DNA of 64,000 bases from Didymella arachidicola (lineage: Eukaryota; Ascomycota; Dothideomycetes; Pleosporales; Didymellaceae). How positions within the stretch are numbered: the stretch's first letter is position 1; every line of letters starts with the position of its first letter. This document shows, piece after piece, positions 21,187-32,500 of this stretch. The notes beneath the pieces were generated by a model. That model was not told the DNA's origin and did not search any database. It worked only from the letters and a program-made list of their open reading frames with translations. The translations under genes and the position numbers were made by a program. The stretch is taken from the NCBI GenBank assembly GCA_016630955.3, contig CM050000.1:1116001-1180000 (forward strand), in the 5' to 3' direction.

Positions 21187-22188
21187 ACGCTGCGATTATC
21201 AAAAACGGGTCTGCCATTCGTCGGTCATCGTTTGCAAATGAGTGAAGCTGCAAGAACCCGACCACCACCTGGACAAAAAATATCGGACGCCTTTGGCCGC
21301 TGACCTCATCAAAAGTGTCCGACTGTTTTTGTCTAGGTGGTGCGACCAGGTGCACAGCGCAGAACTCCGATTGGCCACATCTGAGCTGACCCAAACAGAA
21401 AAGCAATGGCCATTACAACACCAAGACGGCTGCTGTTTCTCCGTCGTCTAAAGACCTCCGCCTTTCAGGCAGTCAACACTGCCGTAATTGCTTTCTGTTA
21501 TTCCTCTCTCATTGATGCCTCAAACTCTTCTCCACAACCCTTCTTGCAACACTCAGGGAGGACCCGTCCTGGTCTCAGCATGGGCCTCCATATAGCATTG
21601 TGCCGAGCTCAAGAGGCCGATACCTTCTCATTCAGGAAGGTTCTGCCATACAACTCCGAAAAAATCCCCTTGTTTGGGTCTACCCACTTGGTCCCAACCC
21701 CGGAGAGCGGCCGCAAACGCTTCCCGTCCGGACACCATGCCATAATGATGTGCTCTGAGAGCGTGCGGTTTGCAGTTCCTGCGAATCATCACACTCCTGC
21801 CAAGGATCTTCGCCTTCCTGCAGAGGCAAGTTCCATCCCGACATTCAGTCCAATATTCGTTTGGCGTTGCTGCTTGCTTATCAGGGTACTTTGCAAGACG
21901 CAACTTGACTGACCTGATCTTGATTGGTCGTTTATGCCTAGGTCCCAACCCGTATCACTTCAAGACGGGGGAGAGGTCGCACGATCTCTGATCGGTGCGG
22001 CAACAATTTGCATTCCCCTGAGTTCTACATCGTCTCATAAGCGCTGCACGCACGCTGGGTGAGGTAAAGCAAATGGACTCTACACTCTAACAAAAGCCGG
22101 CTGAACTTCACCTCACTCAGATCACTTTCAGCACAACACACTTAAGTGATCAGTCGGACGTAGGTCTGATCATCTGTCGAGCGATAGG
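21187..22188. other. Intergenic with a long imperfect hairpin
   Basis: Between the transposon and the rhodopsin-like gene. A plus-strand frame at 21406-21912 and a minus-strand, Cys-containing frame at 21628-21948 overlap each other, and neither is recognisable. The stretch 21262-21343 can fold into a hairpin (listed separately). Confidence 0.4.
21262..21343. repeat. Imperfect inverted repeat (two ~27-nt arms, 28-nt loop)
   Basis: Arms 21262-21288 and 21317-21343 pair over most of their length: CACCACCTGGAC / GTCTAGGTGGTG outside and CGGAC / GTCCG inside, with the A-rich and T-rich middles pairing. It starts 76 bases right of the transposon border. No TA or other duplication was seen around it, so it is unclear whether it is a small mobile element or an RNA hairpin. 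Confidence 0.55.
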
Positions 22189-23514
22189 ATGAAGCAAAAT
22201 TACACCAAAGGTAGCATGATCGGTCTGTCGGTGGCCTTCATGGTACTGCCACTCGCCTTCATGACTCTCCGTGCTTGGGCTAAGGTTATGGGGAAGCGCA
22301 TTGCTGCAGACGACTACCTCGCTGTGGGGGCCCTGGTGAGTTTAATAATACGCATCGCAGCTTATTGTGCTGATTGCCAGCAGTTGGTCTCTTTGACATG
22401 TTGCACACTTCAGCTGGCAAGTATGTGTAGATATCTTCTGAGTGACTTTTACTGATTGATACCAGCCGCGATACATGGGCATCTTGGGCAGCATCAGCCA
22501 TTAGACGCAGATGGGAATCCCATCATGGACGATCCTGGGCTAATATTCTTCGAAGAGGTAAGCGGAAGCTATCTGTTTGACATTCCTACTGATACCATCT
22601 CCAGACGAAATTCGCGCTGAACATGATCTCCATTGTCGGTCTCGGGCTTATCAAGTCCTCCATTCTTGTCATGTATAAGAACATATTCGACACTCGCAAG
22701 TTCCGAACAGTGGTATATGTCGTTCTAGCGTGTGTCATTGGCTGGACAGTCAGCTTTACAACATCGCATCTCTTCACATGCTACCCCATAACTGTATTTA
22801 TTGAGCCATACTATGGTAACAGCTGCGTGGAGACTGTACCGATGTTCCTGGCCCTTCTAGTAAGTCTCATTAATAAGTTCCTGCTTTGACAGAGCACAAG
22901 CACCACAAATTGCATACTCAGAACCTCCAGTACACAGACGTCCTCGCCGACTTTGTCATTCTGATCCTACCAATACCAATGGTGCTGAGCATCAAGCTCG
23001 ATATCAAAAAGAAGCTAGCTGTAATTGGTATGCTCATGCTAGGTGTAGCGTAGGTCTAGGTGAACCAAACCTGCAGTCACTCTACTGACAACGCAGTGTG
23101 TGCGTCGTAAGTGTCACGCGCGTAGTTGCGACATACTCCATTGCGGAAGTGTACATCAAGCATCAGGATGACGTCATATATTACACTACGCCCGTGTTCT
23201 TCTGGACCAATATCGAACTCTCCTTAGCGATAGTATGCGCCTGCTTGCCAACCTTAAGACCTATCTGGCTTCACTTCTATCCTCGGCCTGCAAGTACACA
23301 CACCGGCTCAGGCTATGGTTCGTCCAAGCTCACAGGTACGAGGGCTAGTAGCTTTGGTGCTAAGTATGGAGGCTCTCGCAAGCCGTACCAAGAACTGGAA
23401 GAGGTGGAACTTGCTCAATGCGAAGGTGCAGCCTCACAATCGTCCGACCTTCCGTCGATGACGAACGAAAGTGGCATTTTGAAGGCTGTCACAATCCATC
23501 AGACGCTGGCATGA
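22189..23514 (+). CDS. Fungal rhodopsin-like (PTH11-type) integral membrane protein
   Basis: Six exons fit in frame: 22189-22335, 22381-22420, 22466-22557, 22605-22859, about 22931-23049 and 23097-23514, with 45-71 nt introns, giving about 356 residues. Hallmarks of the fungal rhodopsin-domain family are visible: DDYLAVGAL after the first helix, GHLGQHQ, the DDPGLIFFEETKFALN segment, LIKSSILVMYKNIF, CYPITVFIEP, DVLADFVILILPIPMV and FFWTNIELSLAIVCACLPTLRP. About seven hydrophobic helices are followed by a hydrophilic tail. Some members are receptors for surface or host cues; most are uncharacterised. The acceptor of the fourth intron could be nine bases earlier. Confidence 0.85.
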
Positions 23515-23821
23515 TTGGAAAGACACTGTTACGGCGAGTAGATCTCGGCTCGATTATGAAGAAGGCACGCTTGGTAAGGGTGGGATACTGCGTCTTTCGG
23601 GAAGTCTTGGCCCGGGCATGCGCAGACACTATACTGGGACGATGTCCATACCTCGCAGGGTCTATTGAAGTTACTCTCCGAATCGCACCACACCCACTTT
23701 TGCACGTGCCACCTGTTGCATCAGAAGTGCGGCCCGTTTACCCCTGCCGAGAAATCCCTCCCGTGTGTGCATGGTTCCGCATCTCCCAACAACTCTGATT
23801 GGTTGATATACACAAGGATGA

Positions 23822-24509
23822 ATTGCATGCTGGAGTGGGAAAGACACACTTACACGTTTCGGACCTTTTCAATGGAGGGATTATCGGACTGCACATATCG
23901 GGCATTACGTGACTTACTGGAAGAAGCATGCAAGGGAACAGAGGAGAGTGGACGTGCGGCGTTCAAGGCATTGTACGATCTAGATCCTGAGAGCGAGAGT
24001 AGTGCCGTCACCCCGTATGCGAACTGGAACGACGCGAATATCGGGTTCTGCACAAGGGAAGAGAGGAAACCGGCGTTTAGCACGATGATTACAGGGATGC
24101 AGCCAGATACGTGGCCGCGGGTCTGGGAGCTGTACAAGGAGTTCCAGGCTAAAGGACCAAATAGTGCTGTCCTTATCGAGAGGTATGATTTCTCACAAAA
24201 GCATAAACGCGTCCTGGAGGCGAGGTCAGCTTTAATCCGGCACTGAGAGACGACGCGTTTGCGCAGGCTATTGTTATTCCGTGGTATAGTGACGCAGGTC
24301 TCGATGATGAGGCCTTGCTATTTGGGAGGACGGTCAGGGATATCTGGAGCGATGAGGATGACGCGGGGCAGAATCCAACATATGCCAACTTCGCGCATGG
24401 AGATGAGAGCTTGGAGGCTATTTACGGGGAGAGTCTTCCGCGGCTGAGGGAGCTGAAGAAGAAGTGGGATCCTGAGGGGGCTTTTGGGCAGTGGTTCGCT
24501 ATCGCGTAG
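23822..24509 (+). pseudogene. FAD-linked oxidoreductase (BBE-like), C-terminal fragment
   Basis: Only the C-terminal half of a berberine-bridge-enzyme-like oxidase is present. It includes a TFRTFSMEGL segment, an ATPYANWND-like substrate-domain stretch, VIPWYSD, YANFAHGDESLEA and the ending LKKKWDPEGAFGQWF, which corresponds to the family's C-terminal BBE motif. An intron at about 24182-24228 (GTATGA...CAG) would keep the last part in frame. The N-terminal FAD-binding domain with its flavin-attachment residues is missing, and nothing like it lies in the 300 bases upstream. A full-length relative would be around 480 residues. Most likely a 5'-truncated gene. Confidence 0.65.
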
Positions 24510-26281
24510 GTCATGTGGTGGGTTCGTCAAGTCAACCCACGGCTAGGACAGGAATTCCAGACAATTTTAGCACTGTGCATAGTCGGAGTAACATCATGAA
24601 CCCATGTTTACAGCGCATCGCTATACACAAGAGGGCAGTGTTCGCAAGCAAGTAGACGCACTGTTCACCCACGCCATTCTGGTCAACAGTATGATAAAAC
24701 CTCACACCTGAGCCCGAAATTCTCAACGGGATCAACTCGATACACCACGAGGTTTTCTGTCCATCCGATCATGTCTTTCCTATTCGCCAACAACGCAACG
24801 AGCCTTTCCTTCACCCAACTCCGCAAACTCCGCGAATGCCATGAGTACCGATACGCGCGAGATGCAGCATACTCACTCAAGCAGTCCAATTCCGAGCCGT
24901 TCGATCTAACGAACATAGTTGCTCACGATCATGCTCATATTTCAGCGACGCTGCATGGATTAGACTTCAAGGCTGGCCCTAAAGGTAATGTTGAAAAAGC
25001 GCCCTCGATGAAGTCATATCGTATGGACTCCGGGTTATGGACGGATGAGGCGCGGCGAGGTTTGATAGCAAACCTTGCGCGTGAGTGTTGGTAGCTAGGT
25101 CCTATACCTGTACTAACGCCTATACTATCGCGATGGTAGTCAGCTCTTTTTGACCTGTGGTGACGGTCATGCCGAAAGCATCGTGGCAAAGTAAATAGAT
25201 TCCAACAAGCTCTTCTTGGGTACTGAAGTGTGCAAACGAAAAAGACATTCAGTAAAAGTAGATGTAGTATACAACCCTGCCGCACAATCAGGGTAAGTGC
25301 AAATTGCTCTGCCTAAGCTGTCGGGCGGAAAGTATGCCGTTTCTATTTGCCACTACATCGGCTCTTACTGCCGCAAGCACAATCGTCGCTGTTGCTCTCC
25401 TAGGTCTCATGCTTTTCCTGTTCGGCAGGGTGAGGAATAGGACTGCGGTTGTCAGGGGAATCCGAGATCGCCTCGTTGGAAACATGGTATCCTGTCTGCT
25501 TCATCCTGACGCTGGTGATGAGTAGTCAAGAAGGCATATTTAATGCAGATTCTTCTCCGAGGAACGCGCACAATGGCAAGCATGCGCCGTCTGAATTATT
25601 ATGCTTCCCCAAAGGTAACAGTAGCACCGGGGTAGCGACAAAGATCGATTCCTAGATATCCAAGCGGTGACTTTACATACTAACATCCCCCCCTGCATTG
25701 AGGAAAACCCGCGGTCCAGGAAAGGATTCCCTTCGAACACAGATCATTTCACGACCTCTCAATATTCCCCAAGATCCTTGTCACATGGCAGTAAGCAAGG
25801 TCTAATCTGTTGTATTCCAGAGTCAAGAAAGATTATTACCTTGTCGTTGTCACATTGTCGATGATTCTGTGCACCAAGTCTAGAGCTGTGCAGGTTTTAC
25901 ACCCCTGCTAGAACGTGTTACTCCCAGACAAAGCGATTCTCGGTGAGTCTCAAAAGACAGCTCAACTGATAAAAAGGAATTTTCAAGTAATGAAGGTACT
26001 TAGAATCAGAAGAGAAGTGTTGTCCGGATTTATCCGGGTTGTGGGACCGTGGACTGCTTCTTGGCAGATACGGATAGGCGAGCTTATATAATGCGGACCT
26101 TGTCCTTGCCAGCGTGTACCGTATTGTACGCTAGACCTCTTTTGATGACGGTAGGCGACCTTCGAGAAGGTTCTACACAGAACTATTTTTGGCACCTGGA
26201 CTTGTGAACGGCCTCCGTGCCACTTGTCTTTCTGCTCCTCCTGTGCCTCTGTTACTTTCCATCGACAATACTGTTGTCAAG
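24510..26281. other. Mostly non-coding region before the second transposase
   Basis: A plus-strand frame at 24771-25094 (107 codons from ATG) is open and protein-like but not recognisable; I do not call it a gene. A short hydrophobic frame at 25304-25525 is probably chance. A 14-base palindromic core CCGGATTTATCCGG lies at 26024-26037. No TIRs for the following transposase were found here. Confidence 0.4.
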
Positions 26282-27967
26282 ATGGATCGCGCCAGTAAGG
26301 CACTGGCAGCGGCTCCCCTGAACGATGACAGGCCATGGGCTGCTCGAGCTGACGCCAGCGGCGTTCCTCTCACCACGCTTTACAATCGTGCCCATGGGCG
26401 GCCCTCCATAGATGCCAAGGCGCAAAGCCAACAATATCTCACCGTAGAGGAAGAGAAAGCCCTCGCTGCGTTCCTGCTGCTAATGTCTAGCTTCGGACAG
26501 CCTGTCCGCATCAAGTACATACCCGTGCTAGCCTTCCGCCTTGCCTGTCGACGATCCGTTGCGAGAAGACCGACGAAACCTCCAGGCAAGAACTGGGCCC
26601 GAGCCTTCGAGCAGCGTCAGCCGAAGCTCAAAGCTACACGAGTCAGGTCGATAGACTGGAACCGTCACGGGATACATATATACGATAAGATCACAGAGTG
26701 GTTCGATGTGATTGGCAAGGTTCTGCAAGATCCGGCTGTACTTCCTGGCAATGTGTACAACATGGATGAGACAGGAGTCATGCTCAGCGTGCTGGGCTCC
26801 GTCAAGGTACTAGTAGGGAAGGACGACCTGCAGGGACACAGAGGCGCAGGCGTGAAGCGCACCCTGGTGACTGCTATTGAGTGCATCAGCGCGGATGGCG
26901 AGAAGCTACCGCCTTTGATCATCTGGCCAGCAGCAACTCACCGGAGTAACTGGACCACCCATCCCACCCCCAAGTGGCATTATGCGTTCTCTGAGAATGG
27001 ATACAACGACTCTAAGATAAGTCTAGAGTGGCTCAAGCGTGTCTTTGACCCCGAGACTAGGGGCAAGGCAAACGGGAAGCCACGTGTACTAATCTGCGAT
27101 GGATTCGGGAGTCACGAAACTCTGGAGATCCTAGAGTTCTGTTTCGAGCATAATATCATCTTGTGCCGTCTGCCTTCACACACCTCTCACAAGCTTCAGC
27201 CCTACGACGTATCAGTGTTTACGCCTCTGAAAACCGCCTACCGCAACCAGGTGGAACGGTTGAACCGAGGTGGAGTAGATGCAATCGGCAAGGAGCATTT
27301 CACTTACCTGTACGAACCGGCAAGGGAGAGAGCGTTGACTAAGAGGAACATTCTAGCCGGATGGGCAGCCACTGGTCTGTTTCCGTTCAACCCAGAGAGA
27401 GTCCTTCGCAGCACGCCAAAGCCACCACAAGAACTCACAATCCCTACAAGGAATCAAGTCGTAAGCTCACAACCTCGAGGAGAGGTGCCAGTAACGCCGG
27501 TGACCCCTGTCACACCAGTGACTGCAGATGACGTCACGTTGCTGTATAACTTGATCGTGCGAGATGCCGGCCAGCTCGATGAGCGTCGCGGCAAGCTCAT
27601 GCAGAAACGCGCTCAGAAGCTTGCAAGCGCAACCCAGATCTCCTTTGCCAGACAGCACTTGCTGCAAGACCACAATCGACTCTTAGCCAGGGTCAATAGC
27701 GAAGCCAAAGTACGCCGATCGACACGGTCCATAGTGCTGGGGAAGGCCAAGGTGATGAGCTACGAAGATCTTGTAGAAGCTCGAGCCAAGCGCGCCGCAA
27801 AGGAGAAAGCTGCCGCAAGCAAAGGAAAGCGCGGTCGCAAGCGCAAGGGTGAAGATGCTGCTCTCGAGACAGAGGCAGTTGTGTCGGCACCGATGGAGAA
27901 CGTGACGCAGCCGAGCGAACCATCACGGTCAACGCCATGGAGAGCCCCGGTGGCAAGAATGTACTAG
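26282..27967 (+). CDS. Second pogo-like DDE transposase, intact frame, no TIRs seen
   Basis: 561 residues from ATG 26282 (the frame is open further upstream but without an ATG). The catalytic triad is visible as NMDETGV, ICDGFGSH and KLQPYDVSVFTPLK. A divergent helix-turn-helix lies at residues 10-45 (SGVPLTTLYNRAHG). The tail is a basic coiled coil ending in a Lys/Arg-rich block and a Pro/Ser-rich end. It also carries a short VTP repeat (PVTPVTPVTPVT). It is clearly a different subfamily from the 19-21 kb element. I compared about 250 bases on each side and found no inverted repeat or TA pair. It could be an old immobile copy, a domesticated gene, or an element with short TIRs I missed. Confidence 0.85.
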   Translation: MDRASKALAAAPLNDDRPWAARADASGVPLTTLYNRAHGRPSIDAKAQSQQYLTVEEEKALAAFLLLMSSFGQPVRIKYIPVLAFRLACRRSVARRPTKPPGKNWARAFEQRQPKLKATRVRSIDWNRHGIHIYDKITEWFDVIGKVLQDPAVLPGNVYNMDETGVMLSVLGSVKVLVGKDDLQGHRGAGVKRTLVTAIECISADGEKLPPLIIWPAATHRSNWTTHPTPKWHYAFSENGYNDSKISLEWLKRVFDPETRGKANGKPRVLICDGFGSHETLEILEFCFEHNIILCRLPSHTSHKLQPYDVSVFTPLKTAYRNQVERLNRGGVDAIGKEHFTYLYEPARERALTKRNILAGWAATGLFPFNPERVLRSTPKPPQELTIPTRNQVVSSQPRGEVPVTPVTPVTPVTADDVTLLYNLIVRDAGQLDERRGKLMQKRAQKLASATQISFARQHLLQDHNRLLARVNSEAKVRRSTRSIVLGKAKVMSYEDLVEARAKRAAKEKAAASKGKRGRKRKGEDAALETEAVVSAPMENVTQPSEPSRSTPWRAPVARMY

Positions 27968-28159
27968 GTGCTGCTTTTGGACTTGATACGTCCTAGCTCG
28001 AGTCTTTGATACGCTGTAGACACTCGTAGACTTCATGCATGCTAATGACTGTCAGGTGTTCCGTTGCTTACTCTGCACCGCAAGATCTGAGTCTTCAAGC
28101 GGTCCATGCCCATCGTCAGCTTCCCTGTGCTCCATCAATCTTCGGCCAGTCCAGCCTCA

Positions 28160-29257
28160 CTAATTCTCAAGCATTTCGAGACTTGCAGGCGCTGGCCTGG
28201 CAGACTGGATGGGCTGTCTGTCGCTGCTTGAGTGTAGACTGCCTGGTTCAGTCAGGAGACTGCTCGTAGGAGGTTGCAGGCATGCCTGATTCCGTTCGGC
28301 CGATATATCGTTGAGGACTGTCTGTACAGCTTCGCCGCGGACGTCCGGTGATTGTGTCTGCAGGGCCTGGAGTGCAAGCGCGAGATCGGGCGTTCGAGAA
28401 TGCTGCAAGAGTGCTTGCAGGGTTTGCGGGCTGTGAACGCCAGCGCTGGATACCGCACCGACACCAGCCTCATTGCGCGCCACTGTCAAATTGAACGCTG
28501 GCTGAGACGTGTCCGTACCAAAGATTGTGCGACTCCCTTTGCCGGCGCGATTGTCCTCGATGGTGACTTGGGGTCGTGTCGTCTCTGCAACTCGCTGCGT
28601 CTGCGCGATGCTATCGAGGCTGCTCTGCAGACGAGCCTGATCCTCCTCAAGAACTCGCCGCAGAGAGACATCTGCAACGCTGATGGTCTGCCGCACGGCA
28701 TCCAGCTGATCCTCTAGGTCTTCTTTCGTGCCGCCGATCAGATCTTTAAGGTCGCTCAACGACTCCTGCGTGACGGAGTGGTCCTGGCTGATGGCTCTTA
28801 GCATCTCCGAAAGAAGCATGTATCTGGTGCCAGCTCACATGTTCATCGTCTGGAAAGCAACGACCAGCGTTGTCTTGTAGCTTGACAGCCTGTTCTTCAT
28901 GTCGTCGAAGCTCTTCTCGCGGTATCGCATCTTGAGCCAGTCTCGCACGCTGGTCTGCCCATCTTTGGAACGCGCTGAGCACGCATCAAGCATCTCGCGC
29001 ATCTCCTTGCATGTCGTCGCGCAACACTCTAAAGGCTGCCGGAGTGGCTCTAGCTTCACAGCTTCGGCCGGGTGCTGAGCCCGCTCGCGGATCGTGGCGA
29101 GCACCGTGACGAGTGCGTCTAGATCGGCTAGGACATCCTTGATGGTTTGGCGCTGACTCTTGAAGCTAGAGACCGCTTCGTACAGGGACTTGCTCGCATC
29201 AAACGTGAACACGACCAGAGTCAGAAGAGCAGATGCTAGGCCCACTGCTTCAGCCAT
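28160..29257 (-). CDS. HeLo-like domain protein with C-terminal HET-s-type amyloid motifs (putative cell-death effector)
   Basis: Two exons (29257-28839 and 28787-28160) around a 51-nt GTGAGC...CAG intron give 348 residues. The intron is needed because an in-frame TGA (28837-28835) follows the donor. Residues 1 to about 180 form a HeLo-like N-terminal domain: hydrophobic first helix (MAEAVGLASALLTLVVFTF), ASKSLYEAVSSFKS, DLDALV, DWLKMRYREKSFDDMKNRLSSYK. Residues 213-262 hold two motif copies, NRAGKGSRTIFG and NEAGVGAVSSAG, 26 residues apart. They resemble HET-s repeats (N ... G-S/A-R ... G-N) and lie at about the same distance from the N-terminus as the HET-s prion domain. It is divergent from the NLR at 29561, 303 bases away. 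Family knowledge suggests a membrane-targeting death effector activated by amyloid templating; this role is inferred. Confidence 0.8.
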
Positions 29258-29560
29258 GAAAATTGTATTCCTTTGCGATGAGGTAGGCAGGGTGCGAGCA
29301 GCTGCGTTGTTCAAGAGCGAGCCCAAGGCCCCGCAGTTGATGGCAACCGCCTGCCAACCCGGAAGCGTTGTCTGATTTGTCGCAAGGCGAGCGCTGCGCA
29401 GCCGCCTCGTGTCAGCACAGCTTCAGCCTTTTTCCAGCTCTCCTTCTACTCATCCTGCCAAGTAGGTCGCACAGGCTGCGCGCATGCTGTTTGTAACATT
29501 CTCTGCACCCTCGCAAGAACCCTGTACGAACGACTTCGAGATGCGCGCACAGGCGTGAGG
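29258..29560. promoter_or_regulatory. Shared divergent promoter of the HeLo-like / NLR pair
   Basis: 303 bases between the two start codons, read outwards on both strands. No TATA box is obvious. The arrangement would allow co-regulation of sensor and effector, as in other fungal NLR/effector pairs; this is inference from position. Confidence 0.5.
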
Positions 29561-32500
29561 ATGACCGTCAACGCCCGCGTTAGCGGGAACATCGCCGAGC
29601 CCGGGTCCACGCAGATCAACAACGTTAGCCTGAACACAAGTGCGCACCACTGTATCCCACTCCTGACTGGAGCTGACCGACGAACGCAGCGTACAATACC
29701 GACGATCTCGACCGCGCTTGCCTCCACGCTCTGCGATGCCCGAACACGCTAGAAGTCAAGATCAGGCTGAAGGAGAAGGACAAGCTGCTGTACAAGTCGA
29801 TCGAATGGGTGGTGCAGGACGCGCAGTACGTGCGATGGCAGAACAGCGATGACGTGTCACTGCTCTGGATCAAGGGCGGCGCGGGTAAAGGGAAGACGAT
29901 GATGTCCATAGGCCTCATCGAGCAGCTCGAGCAGCCCCTGCGTCCTGACGAGCAGCCTGCCATGATGGCGTACTTCTTCTGCCAGAATACCAATTACGAG
30001 CTCAACACTATCGAGGGCATCATGAAAGGGTTGATACTGTGCCTTGTGAAGCAGCAGAAGGAGCTGTGCGAGCCCCTGCGTCACCAGTGGGACAACGACA
30101 ACCGGCGGTTCAGAGAGGATCTGACCTCGTGGCGAGCGCTCTGGAGCATCTTTTTGGAGATGCTGGACCGCTGCAAGAGCCAGAGAATATACGTGGTCAT
30201 CGACGCTCTCGATGAATGTCAGGACAACGACATGGCTGCTCTCTTGCAGCTGATCGTACGGACGGGGCTCAACTCGAAAGTCAAGTGGCTGCTGACAAGC
30301 CGGCCGTTCGACAGCGCTGGACGCGAGCTGCTTAGCGCGTCTGACCAGGTGATGGTGAGCCTGGAACTGAACTCGGGCCATATTGCTAAAGCCGTCAAGA
30401 GCTATATTGCTGAGAAGGTGGCCTGGCTTGATCATCGCGATCGCTATGGACCAGCCCTGCGTAAGCAGGTCGAGGCTGAGCTTACTGAGAAAGCCGAGGA
30501 TACCTACCTTTGGGTCAGCTTGGTGTGCAAGAGGCTCGACGGCGTCAGCCGAATTGCTGTCTTGGCCACGATCAAGGAGCTGCCACCTGGACTGACGCCG
30601 TTCTATCGTCGGATATTCGACAAACTCTGTGAAGGAGAGCGGGCTGTCGTCGAAGCGTCTGTGCGACTTCTCCAGGTGATGCTGACTGCCTATCGCCCTC
30701 TTAGGGAGGAAGAAGTGAGCAGTGCAACAGGTTTGTCCTTGGAAGATGCGGCCATCGACCTGCTAGTCGACAGGTGCGCTTCGTTTGTCAGGAAGCAAGG
30801 CGCAAGCATCGAGTTTGTTCACCAGTCGGCTCGAGACTTCCTGGCCCAGGAGGCGCAGACCATACTCAGCTCATACGGACGTTGGGAGCATGGCGAAATC
30901 GCACTGAGCTGTCTACAATACCTTTCCCAGCAACTCCAGGTCAATCTGATGCACTTGCCGCGGCCTGACTCTGAACGAGGATCAACGAGCAGCCTTCTAA
31001 ACATGGCGCGAAAGGGGCCGCTGGACAAGGTAGATTATGCAGCCACGTTCTGGGCGCAACACCTTGCAGACGCTATGCCAAACGCAGTGATTGCAGATGC
31101 CCTCGGAGACCAGGGCAAAGTTGTTGCATTCCTCCGCGCTAAGCTGTTAGAGTGGTTTGAATGCCTGAGTTTGCTGGACCAGCTACCGCGCGGGGTCCAA
31201 GCGTTGAGAAGTTTAGCAGTCACAAATAGTGTGAGTACCATTAAAGACAACATGTTTCCCGTAGAGTTCTTACTTAGCGTTCCGAAGCCAGGCTCTTCCT
31301 TGTCGGTTTTTGTACAGGACGCCACCCGTTTCTTATTGCGACACTACTACACCATAGCGACGTGGCCGTTGCAAATCTACAGCTCCGCGATAATTCTGAG
31401 TCCCCAAACGAGTAAAGTGAGGATAGCGAATCTGGACAAGATACCCAGGTGGCTGAAAACCCTCCCTCTAGTAGAAGCAACATGGACATCTCTTGTGCAG
31501 ACACTGAGAGGTCACTCACGCTCGGTCACAGCTGTAGCGTTCTCGCTAGACGGCAAGCACATCGCGTCAGGCTCTGATGATAAGACTGTCAAGCTGTGGG
31601 ACGCTGTAACAGGCGACTACAAGAAGACACTTCAAGGCCACTCAGACTTAGTCACAGCTGTAGCGTTCTCGCCAGACAGCAAGCACATCGCGACAGGCTC
31701 TTATGATGACACCGTCAAGCTGTGGGACGCTGTAACAGGCGACTACAAGAAGACGCTTGAAGGCCACTCAAGCTCAGTCAGGGCTGTGGCGTTCTCGCCA
31801 GACGGCAAGCACATCGCGTCAGGCTCTGATGATAAGACTGTCAAGCTGTGGGACGCTGCAACAGGCGACTATAAGAAGACACTTGAAGGCCACTTAAGCT
31901 CAGTCAGGGCTGTGGCGTTCTTGCCAGACGGCAAGCACATCGCGTCAGGCTCTGAGGATGACACTGTCAAGCTGTGGGACGCTGCAACAGGCGACTACAA
32001 GAAGACGCTTCAGGGCCACTCAGACTTAGTCACAGCTGTAGCGTTCTCGCTAGATGGCAAGCACATCGCGTCAAGCTCTTGGGATAAGACTGTCAAGCTG
32101 TGGGACGCTGCAACAGGCGACTACAAGAAGACACTTCGAGGCCACTCAGACTTAGTCGAAGCTGTAGCGTTCTCGCCAGACAGCAAGCACATCGCGTCAG
32201 GCTCTCATGATAACACTGTCAAGCTGTGGGACGCTGTAACAGGCGACTACAAGAAGACACTTCGAGGCCACTCAGACTTAGTCGAAGCTGTAGCGTTCTC
32301 GCCAGACAGCAAGCACATCGCGTCAGGCTCTTATGATAACACTGTCAAGCTGTGGGACGCTGTAACAGGCAACTACAAGAAGACGCTTGGAGGCCACTCA
32401 AGCTTAGTCACATTTGTAGCGTTCTCGCCAGACGGCAAGCACATCGCGTCAGGCTCTGGGGATAAGACTGTCAAGCTGTGGGACGCTGCAACAGGCGACT

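Noticed and set aside
23665..23821. Upstream in-frame extension of the FAD oxidase fragment.
   Set aside because: The sequence does not resemble the FAD-binding domain and appears non-coding, so the fragment is described from 23822.
28835..28837. In-frame TGA in the HeLo-like gene, at first read as a nonsense mutation or stop readthrough.
   Set aside because: A normal 51-nt GTGAGC...CAG intron removes it, keeps the frame and restores typical family sequence. A 15-nt GT-AG segment at the same donor is too short to be a fungal intron.
28352..30595. Long open frames on the opposite strand of the HeLo-like gene and the NACHT domain.
   Set aside because: They overlap better-supported coding sequence, lack motifs and reflect GC-rich codon bias.
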